A DNA stretch of 35,695 nucleotides from a virus: IMG/VR virus record IMGVR_UViG_3300042332_001430, positions 1 through 35,695 of that record; one strand, written 5' to 3'. Below the pieces are notes generated by a model that saw only the letters and a program-made list of their open reading frames with translations, was not told the DNA's origin and did no database searches. The stretch's first letter is position 1. Every line of letters starts with the position of its first letter. The position numbers and the translations under genes are program-made. This document shows positions 28,629-35,695 of the stretch, in pieces.

Positions 28629-30341
28629 TTATACTTCTTTTACCTTGCTGAAGTTCTTGACTTTTTCAAATTGAAGAACCTTTTCAAATTTATCGTGGAG
28701 GAGATCTCCTTTGTGAGATATAACAAATACATTTGTATCTTTATCAATTCCACGAATAATACGAAGAAAATCTTCTGTGCCAGCAACATCAAGTGAGGAA
28801 TCAAATACTTCGTCTAGAATTAATAGATTAGTATTTGCGGAGTTTTTTAATTTGGCAACTGCTCGCCAAGTGAACATTAGCGCCAAGTCAATTCTCATTT
28901 TCTCACCTTCTGAGAATGAAGTGTAACTAAACTCATCTCGGAATCTAGATTTGATGGTTTCTTCAAAGTTCTCATCGAGATTGAAGTTAACATAGAAGTC
29001 CATCAATTGAAGATACTTGTTGATGAGTTGATTCATCACTGGAAGATATTTTTTAATGATCTTGGATTTGATTCCAGTATCTTTCAATAAACTTGAAATA
29101 ATTTCAAAGTAAGTTTTGTTAGATTTCATTTTATCTACTTGCTTCTGGAAAGTAAGTCCTTCAGATGCAAGTGCAGTTAATTTTTGTTTCTCTGTTGCAA
29201 TGTCTTTATCCGATTCTGAAATTTTTTGAATCTCTTCTTCTAGAGTATCAATAATTTTAGAAAGTCCTTTACATTTATAGTTTTGAGATGCCATTTTGAC
29301 ATTCAAACTATTGACTTCAGTTAAAATTTTCTGAGACTTGTCAATTATTTCTTGGGACTCTTGAATTTTAAATTCAACTTCTACAATTGAAGATTCAAGT
29401 TTAGCAATCTCAGAATTGCATTTTGTTATATGTTTATCCTTCACCTCGTCTGTCAAATCTTGATGGCAAGTTGGGCAGATGTCATTTTGATCATAAAATT
29501 TTATATTAGTTTCATGATCAGTCAATTTAGTTATAAATTTTGTTCTATATTTTTCTAGTTCTTTGATGTCAATTTTTGGAAGACCTGCAAGCTCTTCTTG
29601 TTTGGCTTGAAGTTCTTGACACATTTTATCATAGGTCTCATTACATTCTTTTATTTCATTTTCATAATTTTCTATCTGAACTTTTTTATCATCTATGCTT
29701 TTTTGAGATTGATTTTTGATGTAGTCAATATGATTTTTTTGCATCTTGACCTTTTCTTTTATAAACTCAATTTCATTCTCATATGCTTTAATATTATCAT
29801 TATTTGTTTTGACTCTATCTTTGAGAATGACATTCATTGTAGAAAAGATACGAATGTCTAGAAGATCTTCAATAATTTCTCTGCGGTGTGCTGCAGGAAG
29901 TTGCATGAAAGGAACGAAAGTACTAGATCCTAAAATTACAATTTGAGTAAAAGATTTGTAATTTAGTTTTAGAATATTTTGCTCCAAGTATTTTTGTTGA
30001 TCAGATGCTGCTGCAACTTGATCCAGGAGTTTTCCGTCAATCCAAATCTCAAATATGTTTGGCTTTAGACCACGAATAATTTTGTATTCTTTTGAGCCTA
30101 TAACGAAGTCTAGCTCTACCTTACAGTCTTTTTCATTTATAGAGTTAATTAACTGGTTTTTATTGACCTTGCGAAAGGACTTGTTGAAGAGTGCAAATAC
30201 AATGGCCTCAATAACTGTACTCTTGCCAGCTCCATTAGAACCTACAATAAGTGTTGTATTTGCAGAATTTAGATCAACAATTATTGGAGTATTACCTACA
30301 GCAAGAAAATTAGAATACTTTACAGTCTTAAATAAAATCAT
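28629..30341 (-). CDS. gp46: Recombination nuclease subunit, T4 gp46-like (SbcC/Rad50)
   Basis: A 570-residue SMC-like ATPase (T4 gp46 has 560). Walker A is VGSNGAGKSTVIEAIVFALF, a long coiled coil follows with the zinc hook CPTCHQDL near the middle, and the C-terminus has the signature SFSEGEKMRIDLALMF and Walker B LLILDEVFDSSLDV. With gp47 it resects DNA ends for recombination-dependent replication and host DNA breakdown. It overlaps the DUF3110 gene by 14 bases and is the last gene of the gp55 operon. Confidence 0.96.
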   Translation of the reverse strand: MILFKTVKYSNFLAVGNTPIIVDLNSANTTLIVGSNGAGKSTVIEAIVFALFNKSFRKVNKNQLINSINEKDCKVELDFVIGSKEYKIIRGLKPNIFEIWIDGKLLDQVAAASDQQKYLEQNILKLNYKSFTQIVILGSSTFVPFMQLPAAHRREIIEDLLDIRIFSTMNVILKDRVKTNNDNIKAYENEIEFIKEKVKMQKNHIDYIKNQSQKSIDDKKVQIENYENEIKECNETYDKMCQELQAKQEELAGLPKIDIKELEKYRTKFITKLTDHETNIKFYDQNDICPTCHQDLTDEVKDKHITKCNSEIAKLESSIVEVEFKIQESQEIIDKSQKILTEVNSLNVKMASQNYKCKGLSKIIDTLEEEIQKISESDKDIATEKQKLTALASEGLTFQKQVDKMKSNKTYFEIISSLLKDTGIKSKIIKKYLPVMNQLINKYLQLMDFYVNFNLDENFEETIKSRFRDEFSYTSFSEGEKMRIDLALMFTWRAVAKLKNSANTNLLILDEVFDSSLDVAGTEDFLRIIRGIDKDTNVFVISHKGDLLHDKFEKVLQFEKVKNFSKVKEV

Positions 30342-30603
30342 AGGAAATGGTCTCAGGAGGAATTACAAAATCTTCAGGGGTGATTACACAATAATTATAA
30401 CCAAAATTTTCACATGCTGCAACAGCATCTTCTTCTTCAATTTCAATCAGTTGCATTTCTGGAAATCCATCTGCCTCTAAAAGACCAATATACCTCAGTG
30501 CATCATCTTCGTCAACAAACAACTGAAGAACCTTAGATCCATCAGAGGTTTCTACTGCATATGCACCTTCTTCTTTTTTATCTTTTAGAGTTAGTATGTA
30601 CAT
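30328..30603 (-). CDS. DUF3110 protein
   Basis: A 91-residue protein of the DUF3110 family, otherwise known from cyanobacteria and their phages: KEEGAYAVETSDGSKVLQLF, VDEDDALRYIGLLEADGFPE, and GYNYCVITPEDFVIPPET. Its function is unknown. It is placed between gp47 and gp46 with a one-base overlap to gp47 and a 14-base overlap to gp46, so it is made along with the recombination nuclease and may belong to that complex (inference). It supports a cyanobacterial host. Confidence 0.85.
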   Translation of the reverse strand: MYILTLKDKKEEGAYAVETSDGSKVLQLFVDEDDALRYIGLLEADGFPEMQLIEIEEEDAVAACENFGYNYCVITPEDFVIPPETISYDFI

Positions 30604-31649
30604 TACTGGACTTCAGATGCTTCGATGTAAATTGATTTTATGATAGATTTTAAATGAGACTTATCATAATTATCTTTCATATCTTCTATATATCTCTGCA
30701 GTGTAGTCAGGGTATCTTCATGTTCGATTTTTTCGATGTCACCGTCATCTGAAATTAATTGAGTATCTTCAATAATTTTTAGATCATGGATTCCTGTAGT
30801 GTAAAACTTTTCAATTACTTTATCGAACATGTAAAGATCAGTTTTGTTTTCAACAATTACTTTAACATAACTATCTTTATATTCAGTTAGATCTAGTTTT
30901 AGATAATCATGAACTTCATCATTGTAATAAAACTTCTTGAACATCCTGAATGGATTTCTAATGAACTTCAACTTTCTAGTATCTAGATCATACAGATGGA
31001 ATCCTCTTTCTTCATTGAAATCACTCCAAGTCATTTCATAAGGATTGCCAAGATAATGAATATTATCACTTCTTGATTTGTGATGGAAATGTCCAGAGAA
31101 TACTTGCTTGAACTTGTAGAAGATATCTCTATCTAAACCACCTTCAAAAGTATGTCCTGGATGAGCCTCAAAACCATTGATCTCAAGATGTCCCATTAGG
31201 ACTTGTGATTTTGTGTTCTTTAGATGATCCATTACCTTAGATTGATTTTCAAGATTAATCCAAGGAACCATTGTAATGGTATTTCCTAGAACATCAATAT
31301 CACAGACTTCATCGTAGATAGTAATGTTGTCATATGCATCTAGAAGTAATCTATGAGCATTTAATTTATTTGTATTTTTAAAGTAACAATCATGATTCCC
31401 AGTTAACATGTGAACTTTACAATGCTTCAGCTTGTCAAATATATTCAATTTTGACCATTCTAAACTTTGAAAATCTATAGATTTTCTATTATCAAAAGCA
31501 TCTCCAAGATGAAACACTGTTGTTATATTATTAGCTTCTAGAGTTGGAAAGAATATATTTTCATAAAACAAATTAAAATAATTATGAAATTCTTTAGAAT
31601 TTTTTCTAGCTCCGTAGTGCGTATCTGTTATAATAGCAACTAAACTCAT
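30603..31649 (-). CDS. gp47: Recombination nuclease subunit, T4 gp47-like (SbcD/Mre11)
   Basis: A 348-residue calcineurin-like nuclease (T4 gp47 has 339). The metal-binding motifs are ITDTHYGAR, HLGDAFDNRKSID, MLTGNHDCY, MGHLEINGFEAH and VFSGHFHHKSRSD. It is the catalytic partner of gp46. The ATG at 31649 overlaps the stop of the HNH gene as ATGA, with AAAGGAG in the last codons of that gene. The HNH insertion thus did not break its translation signal. Confidence 0.96.
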   Translation of the reverse strand: MSLVAIITDTHYGARKNSKEFHNYFNLFYENIFFPTLEANNITTVFHLGDAFDNRKSIDFQSLEWSKLNIFDKLKHCKVHMLTGNHDCYFKNTNKLNAHRLLLDAYDNITIYDEVCDIDVLGNTITMVPWINLENQSKVMDHLKNTKSQVLMGHLEINGFEAHPGHTFEGGLDRDIFYKFKQVFSGHFHHKSRSDNIHYLGNPYEMTWSDFNEERGFHLYDLDTRKLKFIRNPFRMFKKFYYNDEVHDYLKLDLTEYKDSYVKVIVENKTDLYMFDKVIEKFYTTGIHDLKIIEDTQLISDDGDIEKIEHEDTLTTLQRYIEDMKDNYDKSHLKSIIKSIYIEASEVQ

Positions 31650-32179
31650 AATAAACTGTCTCCTTTAGAACGATTTTGAAATCTAGTTAAAATTTGAAGA
31701 TTATCTTGATGATGCAATCCTCCTTTGGCAATCGGAATAATGTGGTCAACTTCATGAGGTATTCCAGTTTCTTCACTCAATCTACGGCATTCGGTATAAA
31801 TTTCTTTAATTTTTTCAAAGTCAGCTGTGTCACATATTTGATTTTTGATTTTTGCTCTACGATTAGAAGCACTCACACAGCTAGAAATTTTTCCCTTTTC
31901 TGTTTGAGCGTATCTTTTATTATTTTCTCTAATTGTTTCTCTTCTCCTTTCTCTGTTTTTAGCTTGTTTTTCTTTAGTTCTATAAGGAGACATCAATTCA
32001 TCATTTAAAAGTTTTGTCAGTCCTTTTTCTCTTTCACATTTAACACAACTACCATTGCTAGTATATCTTTCGGTATTGCCACATTTAACACAAGGTTTGT
32101 ATCCTTCGTATGTAACATCTCCATTTTTCTTTGCTAGTTGTCTTCTCGGAAGAGAATCTTTGGTAAATTGATTTGCCAT
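31646..32179 (-). CDS. HNH homing-type endonuclease
   Basis: A 177-residue free-standing endonuclease. The N-terminus has two CxxC pairs (PCVKCGN and GSCVKCERE), a zinc finger. A basic middle (RRRETIRENNKRYAQ) precedes the HNH domain with HEVDHIIPIAKGG, HHQDNLQIL and a final NRSKGDSLL. Such genes spread by cutting homologous sites of related phages. It lies between gp55 and gp47, has its own perfect late box (32199-32206), and reaches the gp47 ATG with a four-base overlap. A group I intron is not visible. ATG at 32179. Confidence 0.9.
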   Translation of the reverse strand: MANQFTKDSLPRRQLAKKNGDVTYEGYKPCVKCGNTERYTSNGSCVKCEREKGLTKLLNDELMSPYRTKEKQAKNRERRRETIRENNKRYAQTEKGKISSCVSASNRRAKIKNQICDTADFEKIKEIYTECRRLSEETGIPHEVDHIIPIAKGGLHHQDNLQILTRFQNRSKGDSLL

Positions 32180-32198
32180 AGCATCTAAGTGTTTATTT

Positions 32199-32206
32199 TA
32201 TTTATA
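32199..32206 (-). promoter_or_regulatory. Late promoter box TATAAATA before the HNH gene
   Basis: Perfect late box 20 bases before the ATG at 32179, between gp55 and the HNH gene. Confidence 0.7.
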
Positions 32207-32217
32207 CATTTAGATGC

Positions 32218-32688
32218 CTATCGGTTGTTACGATATTCAAGATTTTCTTTAATGCTGTTCATATCAGACATGTTGAATCCCATAATACTGTCATCAGCAG
32301 CAAATACTTCATCAAATCCAGATCTTTCTAGTAATTTGTTTTTAACTTCAAGTTGCTTCTTCTCTTTTTGAATGCGGCGAAGGAAAGCAAAGTAAATAAT
32401 TTGTGTAAAGTAAGCAAAAGGATTGGTTGATTTTTCTGGATCGAAATTATCAATGTACTGTAGACAATTTTCAATTCCGTCGCAGATCATATCATCTTTG
32501 AACATATAGTTCACAAAGTTAGGACGATACGATAAATGAGTTGCAATTTTAAGAAAACACTCTCCAATGTAATTTGGAACTCTTGGTTTGTCTCTGCCTT
32601 CTTCTTTTGATAGTTTAACTTCTTTACGATAAACCATTAAGGCATCTAAGAAGTCCTTGTTATTTACATAGTGTTCTTTTTTCTTCAT
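32218..32688 (-). CDS. gp55: Late sigma factor, T4 gp55-like
   Basis: A 156-residue protein (T4 gp55 has 185) that replaces the host sigma on RNA polymerase and recognises the late -10 box. Segments such as LDALMVYRKEVKLSKEEG, GIENCLQYIDNFDPEKSTNP and FAYFTQIIYFAFLRRIQKEK match the sigma2-like region of gp55. It explains the TATAAATA-type boxes seen through the window. Expressed from the early promoter at 32716-32744, and followed by HNH, gp47, DUF3110 and gp46. Confidence 0.94.
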   Translation of the reverse strand: MKKKEHYVNNKDFLDALMVYRKEVKLSKEEGRDKPRVPNYIGECFLKIATHLSYRPNFVNYMFKDDMICDGIENCLQYIDNFDPEKSTNPFAYFTQIIYFAFLRRIQKEKKQLEVKNKLLERSGFDEVFAADDSIMGFNMSDMNSIKENLEYRNNR

Positions 32689-32715
32689 TCAACTTAGGTT
32701 ATTTCAATTGTTTAA

Positions 32716-32744
32716 ATTCTAGCACATAGAAAGGGTCTTGTCAA
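32716..32744 (-). promoter_or_regulatory. Sigma70-type early promoter for the gp55 operon
   Basis: TTGACA (32744-32739) extended to TTGACAAGACC, 17-bp spacer, TAGAAT (32721-32716). Predicted start near 32709. Confidence 0.83.
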
Positions 32745-32773
32745 GGGGTCAGGGGGGGGGGGTTGACAAGACC
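32734..32773. repeat. 11-bp inverted repeat joining two divergent -35 boxes, with G-run
   Basis: GGTCTTGTCAA (32734-32744) and TTGACAAGACC (32763-32773) are perfect inverted copies, each carrying a -35 box. Between them is a run of 11 G residues (32752-32762). Confidence 0.9.
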
Positions 32774-32791
32774 ATGGAATGTGTGTATAAT
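32763..32791 (+). promoter_or_regulatory. Rightward consensus sigma70 promoter without a gene
   Basis: TTGACA (32763-32768), 17-bp spacer, TATAAT (32786-32791): a perfect consensus on the plus strand. Its predicted start near 32798 leads into DNA whose genes all lie on the minus strand, so its product would be antisense to the 32848-33246 gene. Confidence 0.75.
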
Positions 32792-32810
32792 AACTCTGTC
32801 AGGGTTCAGA
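32789..32810. repeat. 22-nt repeat shared with 2893-2914 (inverted)
   Basis: Identical over 22 nt to the minus strand at 2893-2914, at the same position relative to a TTGACAAGACC promoter. The spacers of the two promoters differ. Confidence 0.85.
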
Positions 32811-32814
32811 AATT

Positions 32815-32848
32815 AGGTCTTAGAGTTCTTTAGAGTACTTAGAGACCT
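32815..32848 (+). ncRNA. Hairpin at the start of the possible rightward RNA
   Basis: AGGTCT (32815-32820) pairs with AGACCT (32843-32848), continued inward by GAGT/ACTT with G-U pairs that exist only in plus-strand RNA. It lies about 17 nt after the predicted rightward start. No U-run or open frame follows. It could be the 5' part of an antisense RNA, or on the other strand a weak terminator of the uvsW operon. Confidence 0.35.
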
Positions 32849-33246
32849 TAAGAATCAATATTGAGTTTAAAAGAATTCTCTAGAATCTTTCTAGCTTCTT
32901 CAATCTTATTTTTAAATCCTAATTCCTTATCTAGTGATACTCTATTATTATCTTCTTTATTGAGGTATTTCTTTAGAGTGCTACGATAGAGAGTTAGGAT
33001 TTTACTATCTGCCTCACCAACAGTAAATACTTTATTTTTATCTATAAAGAAGATATCTTCCTTTGAGAATTTAATCCAAGGTCTCATATCTACTTTATAC
33101 ATTTCTCCTGATGGAGTCATGATAGGTTCTACAGTAATTTCAAAAGGATTCTCAATAATAAATCCATCTTGTTCATCACATGACACTACATTACCAACCA
33201 TTTCTGTTCCGTCTACTAACTTGATTATTCCATAAAATTCATTCAT
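32848..33246 (-). CDS. Sm-like-fold protein after uvsW
   Basis: A 132-residue protein: MNEFYGIIKLVDGTEMVGNV, VSCDEQDGFIIENPFEITVE, MRPWIKFSKEDIFFI, and a helical basic tail of about 45 residues. It matches the pattern of the proteins at 20424-20789 and 22963-23250, again at the end of a replication/recombination operon. Function unknown. It overlaps uvsW by eight bases. Confidence 0.68.
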   Translation of the reverse strand: MNEFYGIIKLVDGTEMVGNVVSCDEQDGFIIENPFEITVEPIMTPSGEMYKVDMRPWIKFSKEDIFFIDKNKVFTVGEADSKILTLYRSTLKKYLNKEDNNRVSLDKELGFKNKIEEARKILENSFKLNIDS

Positions 33247-34711
33247 TTTTCTGTCCTTTGAAATTTACTGGAATTATTTCATACTCAAAGTTCTCTTCTG
33301 AGTAAGTTTTAATTCTTTCTATTAAGTGATTTAAAGTATAATTCTTCTTTTCTCCTTTAGAGAAATCATCAGCAATATCAAATAGTTTTGCTTTAGATTT
33401 ATTTTCTCCTTTTCTCAATACTCTACCGATTGATTGGAGATTTCTAATTCTTGATTTACTTGGACTTGCAAAGATAATATTGTGTAAGTTACGAATATTA
33501 ATACCAGTGGAGAAAGTACCATAAGATGCAATAATAATTGCATTAGATTCTTCTTCTGTAAGTTTTCTAATTAATTCTCTTTCTTCGGTATCCACTCCAC
33601 CATAAACAAAGAACACTTTTCGATCATTGTCTATATTACTATTTATTATTTCGTGAAGTACTTTGCCATGCTTCTCTACCATAGCAAATAAAATCAGAGT
33701 GTTTCCTTCCTGATTTATTGCAAGATTTTTAATATAGTTGTTTCGTCGTTCATGACGACAAATGTAATCTATTTCTTCTTGATATGACTCAAATGGCGAA
33801 TAACCATGTTGAAGAAGAAGGATATTGATTTTGAGGTTTGAGAGATACCCCTTGTCTATCAAATTTTTGGTCTTAATAACCTTGTTAATAGGACCGAATA
33901 ACCCCTCTAAAACGAGTTGATTTGTGCTTGACCCATCCAGAGTACCTGTGAACCCAATTCTATGCTTACAATTATGCAGTTTTGTCATGATGGATATTAG
34001 AGACTTAGCTTTAAACTGATGAGCCTCATCTCCAATCACAACATCATACTTTTCAAAGAATGCTTTTGGTAATTTGTAAATTGATTGCCAAGTTGTAATG
34101 GTTACAGATTTGTTAGTTTGCTTTAATTTACCTGCATAAATTTTATGCACATCTTCTCCCCAACCATAATCTTGGAAGTCTTTTGATAACTGTTCTACAA
34201 GAGATGTAGTTGGAGTGATGATGAGAACATTTAAATTTTTATCAGTATAATATCTGACAATACAATAAATCATCAGAGACTTTCCTGATGCAGTTGGAGA
34301 TAAAAGTAACTTACGATTGTTTCTAAGTGCTTCGTAAATTGCTTTATATTGGTAGTCTCTGACCTTAAAAGGAATACCTAATGTTTTTACATAATCAACC
34401 AATCCTTCTGGAGTAATCTCTTGGTTGGAATCTTTTGGCATTCCATAAAATTTATTGTCTTCATCTAGGTATGTGTATCCTCTAGAACATAACCATTCTG
34501 CAAGATAATCATACAGCCCAACATAAATTAACCCATCATAGGGACTGAAAAGACGAATCTTTCCATCCCACATTCTGGATTTAAACTGTGGCATAAATTT
34601 AGCATTTGGAACATCAAAGGTAAAATACTCAGATAATTCAAATTTTATATGAGGTTCACATTCTACAGTCAAATAGACTTCATTTTTCTTCTTAATAATA
34701 ACATCTGCCAT
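33239..34711 (-). CDS. uvsW: DNA/RNA helicase UvsW
   Basis: A 490-residue SF2 helicase (T4 UvsW has 503) that unwinds R-loops and branched DNA and helps the switch from origin- to recombination-dependent replication. Walker A is LLSPTASGKSLMIYCIVR, motif II VVIGDEAHQFKAKS, motif III IGFTGTLDGSS and motif VI IGRVLRKGENKSKAKLFD. The N-terminal part MADVIIKKKNEVYLTVECEP is the usual start of UvsW. I place the start at 34711, where ATG overlaps the uvsY stop (TAATG) and AAGG lies upstream; the frame to 34741 is inside uvsY. Confidence 0.95.
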   Translation of the reverse strand: MADVIIKKKNEVYLTVECEPHIKFELSEYFTFDVPNAKFMPQFKSRMWDGKIRLFSPYDGLIYVGLYDYLAEWLCSRGYTYLDEDNKFYGMPKDSNQEITPEGLVDYVKTLGIPFKVRDYQYKAIYEALRNNRKLLLSPTASGKSLMIYCIVRYYTDKNLNVLIITPTTSLVEQLSKDFQDYGWGEDVHKIYAGKLKQTNKSVTITTWQSIYKLPKAFFEKYDVVIGDEAHQFKAKSLISIMTKLHNCKHRIGFTGTLDGSSTNQLVLEGLFGPINKVIKTKNLIDKGYLSNLKINILLLQHGYSPFESYQEEIDYICRHERRNNYIKNLAINQEGNTLILFAMVEKHGKVLHEIINSNIDNDRKVFFVYGGVDTEERELIRKLTEEESNAIIIASYGTFSTGINIRNLHNIIFASPSKSRIRNLQSIGRVLRKGENKSKAKLFDIADDFSKGEKKNYTLNHLIERIKTYSEENFEYEIIPVNFKGQKNE

Positions 34712-35142
34712 TAAATAGTACCTTGCATGAATTTTTGCCATTCAATGCTATTTTTAATTTGAAACCCTCTGGTGTTAATATTACTCAGAATACTTTCAAG
34801 TAAAAACATCATTTCTTTATAATAATTTAGTTTATTTAAAGCTGACTGAATTTCTTCATCTGATTCGATGTAAAGTTGTACATCTTGCTTTAAAATTTTT
34901 AAATCAAAAGGTTTTTTTACATAAACTTCTGTATCTGCTTTGCCAGTATAATACTCAAATTTTTCTCTAAGTAATTTTTTGTAATCTTGTTCTTTCTTGA
35001 TTTTAATAAGTCTTACATCAGAAAAATAATTTAAGTATTTGCTGTGCAATTGAGGAATTTTAATTGATTCATGGTCTAATAAATCTGGATCCATTATAGA
35101 ATCTTGTTTCCATTCATTTTTAATAAAGTCAATATCAATCAT
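34711..35142 (-). CDS. uvsY: Recombination mediator UvsY
   Basis: A 143-residue protein (T4 UvsY has 137) that loads UvsX onto single-stranded DNA covered with gp32. Similar segments include DIDFIKNEWKQDSIMDPDLL, SKYLNYFSDVRLIKIKKEQD and the C-terminal helices FLLESILSNINTRGFQIKN with EWQKFMQGTI. It overlaps uvsW by one base and the tail-tube-like gene by four, as in the uvsY-uvsW neighbourhood of T4. Confidence 0.92.
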   Translation of the reverse strand: MIDIDFIKNEWKQDSIMDPDLLDHESIKIPQLHSKYLNYFSDVRLIKIKKEQDYKKLLREKFEYYTGKADTEVYVKKPFDLKILKQDVQLYIESDEEIQSALNKLNYYKEMMFLLESILSNINTRGFQIKNSIEWQKFMQGTI

Positions 35143-35675
35143 AATTTCTTGTCATTAATGTCGTATATATCATATATAGTGTACTTGAAAGAGGCTGTTA
35201 CTGTAAAGTATTGGACATCTGTTGATGTGCTTTCAAAAGTAAGATCTCCAATACTTGTTGGGAAAATATCTTTAAATACAATTTTAAATTTCTTTTTAAA
35301 GTTTGAATCTAGAATAAACAATACCGCATCACTATAAGTCTTATCTTCCAAATCTTCACCAGGAAGTTCTTGAATATCTTGTGATGAATATGGATGACCT
35401 AATTTTCTAATCCAGTTATGTACGGTTACATAATTACTCATTCCTTCATCTACAATAAATCTTAAAGTTAAATCTTCAAAATTAATCTCATCACCTGGAT
35501 GTGGAATTGTATTATATCTTGTAGATTGACTTGCAACAGAGATGCTTATCCCAGGAACAGTTGCAGATTGACAAAAGAAAGATACTTTAGGATATTTAAT
35601 TAACTGAAATTGAAATCCTATTCCAGTTAAAAAATTTGAAGGACATCCTGAATTGCCTATAAAATTAGCTGACAT
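35139..35675 (-). CDS. Tail-tube-fold virion protein (gp19-like or baseplate)
   Basis: A 178-residue protein with a layout like the T4 tail tube protein gp19 (163 residues): FLTGIGFQFQLIKYPKVSFF, SATVPGISISVA, HPGDEINFEDLTLRFIVDE, NYVTVHNWIRKLG and a C-terminal part with FKDIFPTSIGDLTFE and TVTASFKYTIYDIYD. It probably belongs to the tail tube/baseplate family; from its place next to uvsY, where T4 has baseplate gene 25, it is more likely a baseplate or tube-initiator protein than the major tube. The gene seems complete; 20 bases remain upstream, AT-rich and with TAAATAA, which may be part of a late promoter cut by the window. Confidence 0.7.
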   Translation of the reverse strand: MSANFIGNSGCPSNFLTGIGFQFQLIKYPKVSFFCQSATVPGISISVASQSTRYNTIPHPGDEINFEDLTLRFIVDEGMSNYVTVHNWIRKLGHPYSSQDIQELPGEDLEDKTYSDAVLFILDSNFKKKFKIVFKDIFPTSIGDLTFESTSTDVQYFTVTASFKYTIYDIYDINDKKL

Positions 35676-35695
35676 AGTATTTTATTTTTATTTAG

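Noticed and set aside
1-35695. CRISPR array, insertion sequence, integrase or att site
   Set aside because: No regularly spaced repeats, transposase or integrase motifs, and no tRNA-half duplication were seen. The G-run and inverted repeats at 32.7 kb are promoter parts.
1-35695. Photosynthesis genes such as psbA, psbD or hli
   Set aside because: Common in cyanophages, but no protein in this window matches them.

Overview
The window is part of the genome of a T4-like marine cyanophage (a myovirus of cyanobacteria, most likely Synechococcus or Prochlorococcus). It carries the T4-type replication, recombination and late-transcription core: gp43, gp44, gp45, gp62, RegA, gp41, gp61, UvsX, UvsY, UvsW, gp46, gp47 and the late sigma gp55. 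To this are added genes typical of cyanophages: NrdA/NrdB, MazG, Hsp20, a CobS-like AAA+ ATPase, and the cyanobacterial families DUF3110 and DUF4278. The DNA is AT-rich and very densely packed, with many ATGA or TGATG start/stop overlaps. Almost everything lies on the minus strand; only the partial gene at the left end and a two-gene island at 21.5-22.1 kb are on the plus strand.

Layout, left to right. 1-1.7 kb: the end of an unknown plus-strand gene, then tRNA-Ile(UAU), a zinc-ribbon protein, tRNA-Arg(UCU), a membrane-anchored protein, an RlpA-like protein, tRNA-Tyr(GUA) and, just upstream of that tRNA, an unexplained and strongly structured small RNA (1669-1775). 1.8-4.1 kb: a C39-like peptidase, a PDDEXK nuclease and a lysine/alanine-rich structural protein. 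4.1-8.6 kb: the primase-nrdA-nrdB operon. 8.5-14.6 kb: small conserved proteins and late virion genes (Ig-like protein, an 866-residue basic protein, a nucleotidyltransferase with a capsid-targeting-like N-terminus). 14.6-20.8 kb: the operon Sm-like protein, gp43, uvsX, gp41, mazG and an unknown gene. 20.9-22.1 kb: hsp20, an unknown plus-strand gene and a glutamine-riboswitch-controlled small DUF4278-like peptide. 22.2-25.2 kb: the clamp and clamp-loader operon ending in regA. 25.2-28.6 kb: an AAA+ ATPase and a metallopeptidase/VWA protein. 28.6-32.7 kb: the operon gp55, HNH endonuclease, gp47, DUF3110, gp46. 32.8-35.7 kb: tail-tube-like protein, uvsY, uvsW and an Sm-like protein.

Control signals are unusually legible. 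Nine sigma70-type promoters have TTGACA, a spacer of exactly 17 bp and a TATAAT-like box; eight read leftward into the early operons or the left-end RNA genes, and one, which is a perfect consensus, reads rightward with no gene in front of it. A tenth promoter (TTGAAA, 18 bp, TATAAT) serves hsp20. Late promoters with a T4-type TATAAATA, GATAAATA or AATAAATA box precede the structural genes, the HNH gene, both complete plus-strand genes and the riboswitch; many overlap the stop codon of the preceding gene. Intrinsic terminators separate the operons.

The points most worth a second look are: the promoter-driven structured RNA next to tRNA-Tyr; a late promoter inside a 15-bp inverted repeat that would hide the start of the gene at 3120-4040 in read-through RNA; the late-promoted glutamine riboswitch; the nucleotidyltransferase that looks packaged; the AAA+/metallopeptidase-VWA pair; and the rightward consensus promoter that shares 22 nt with a leftward promoter 30 kb away.
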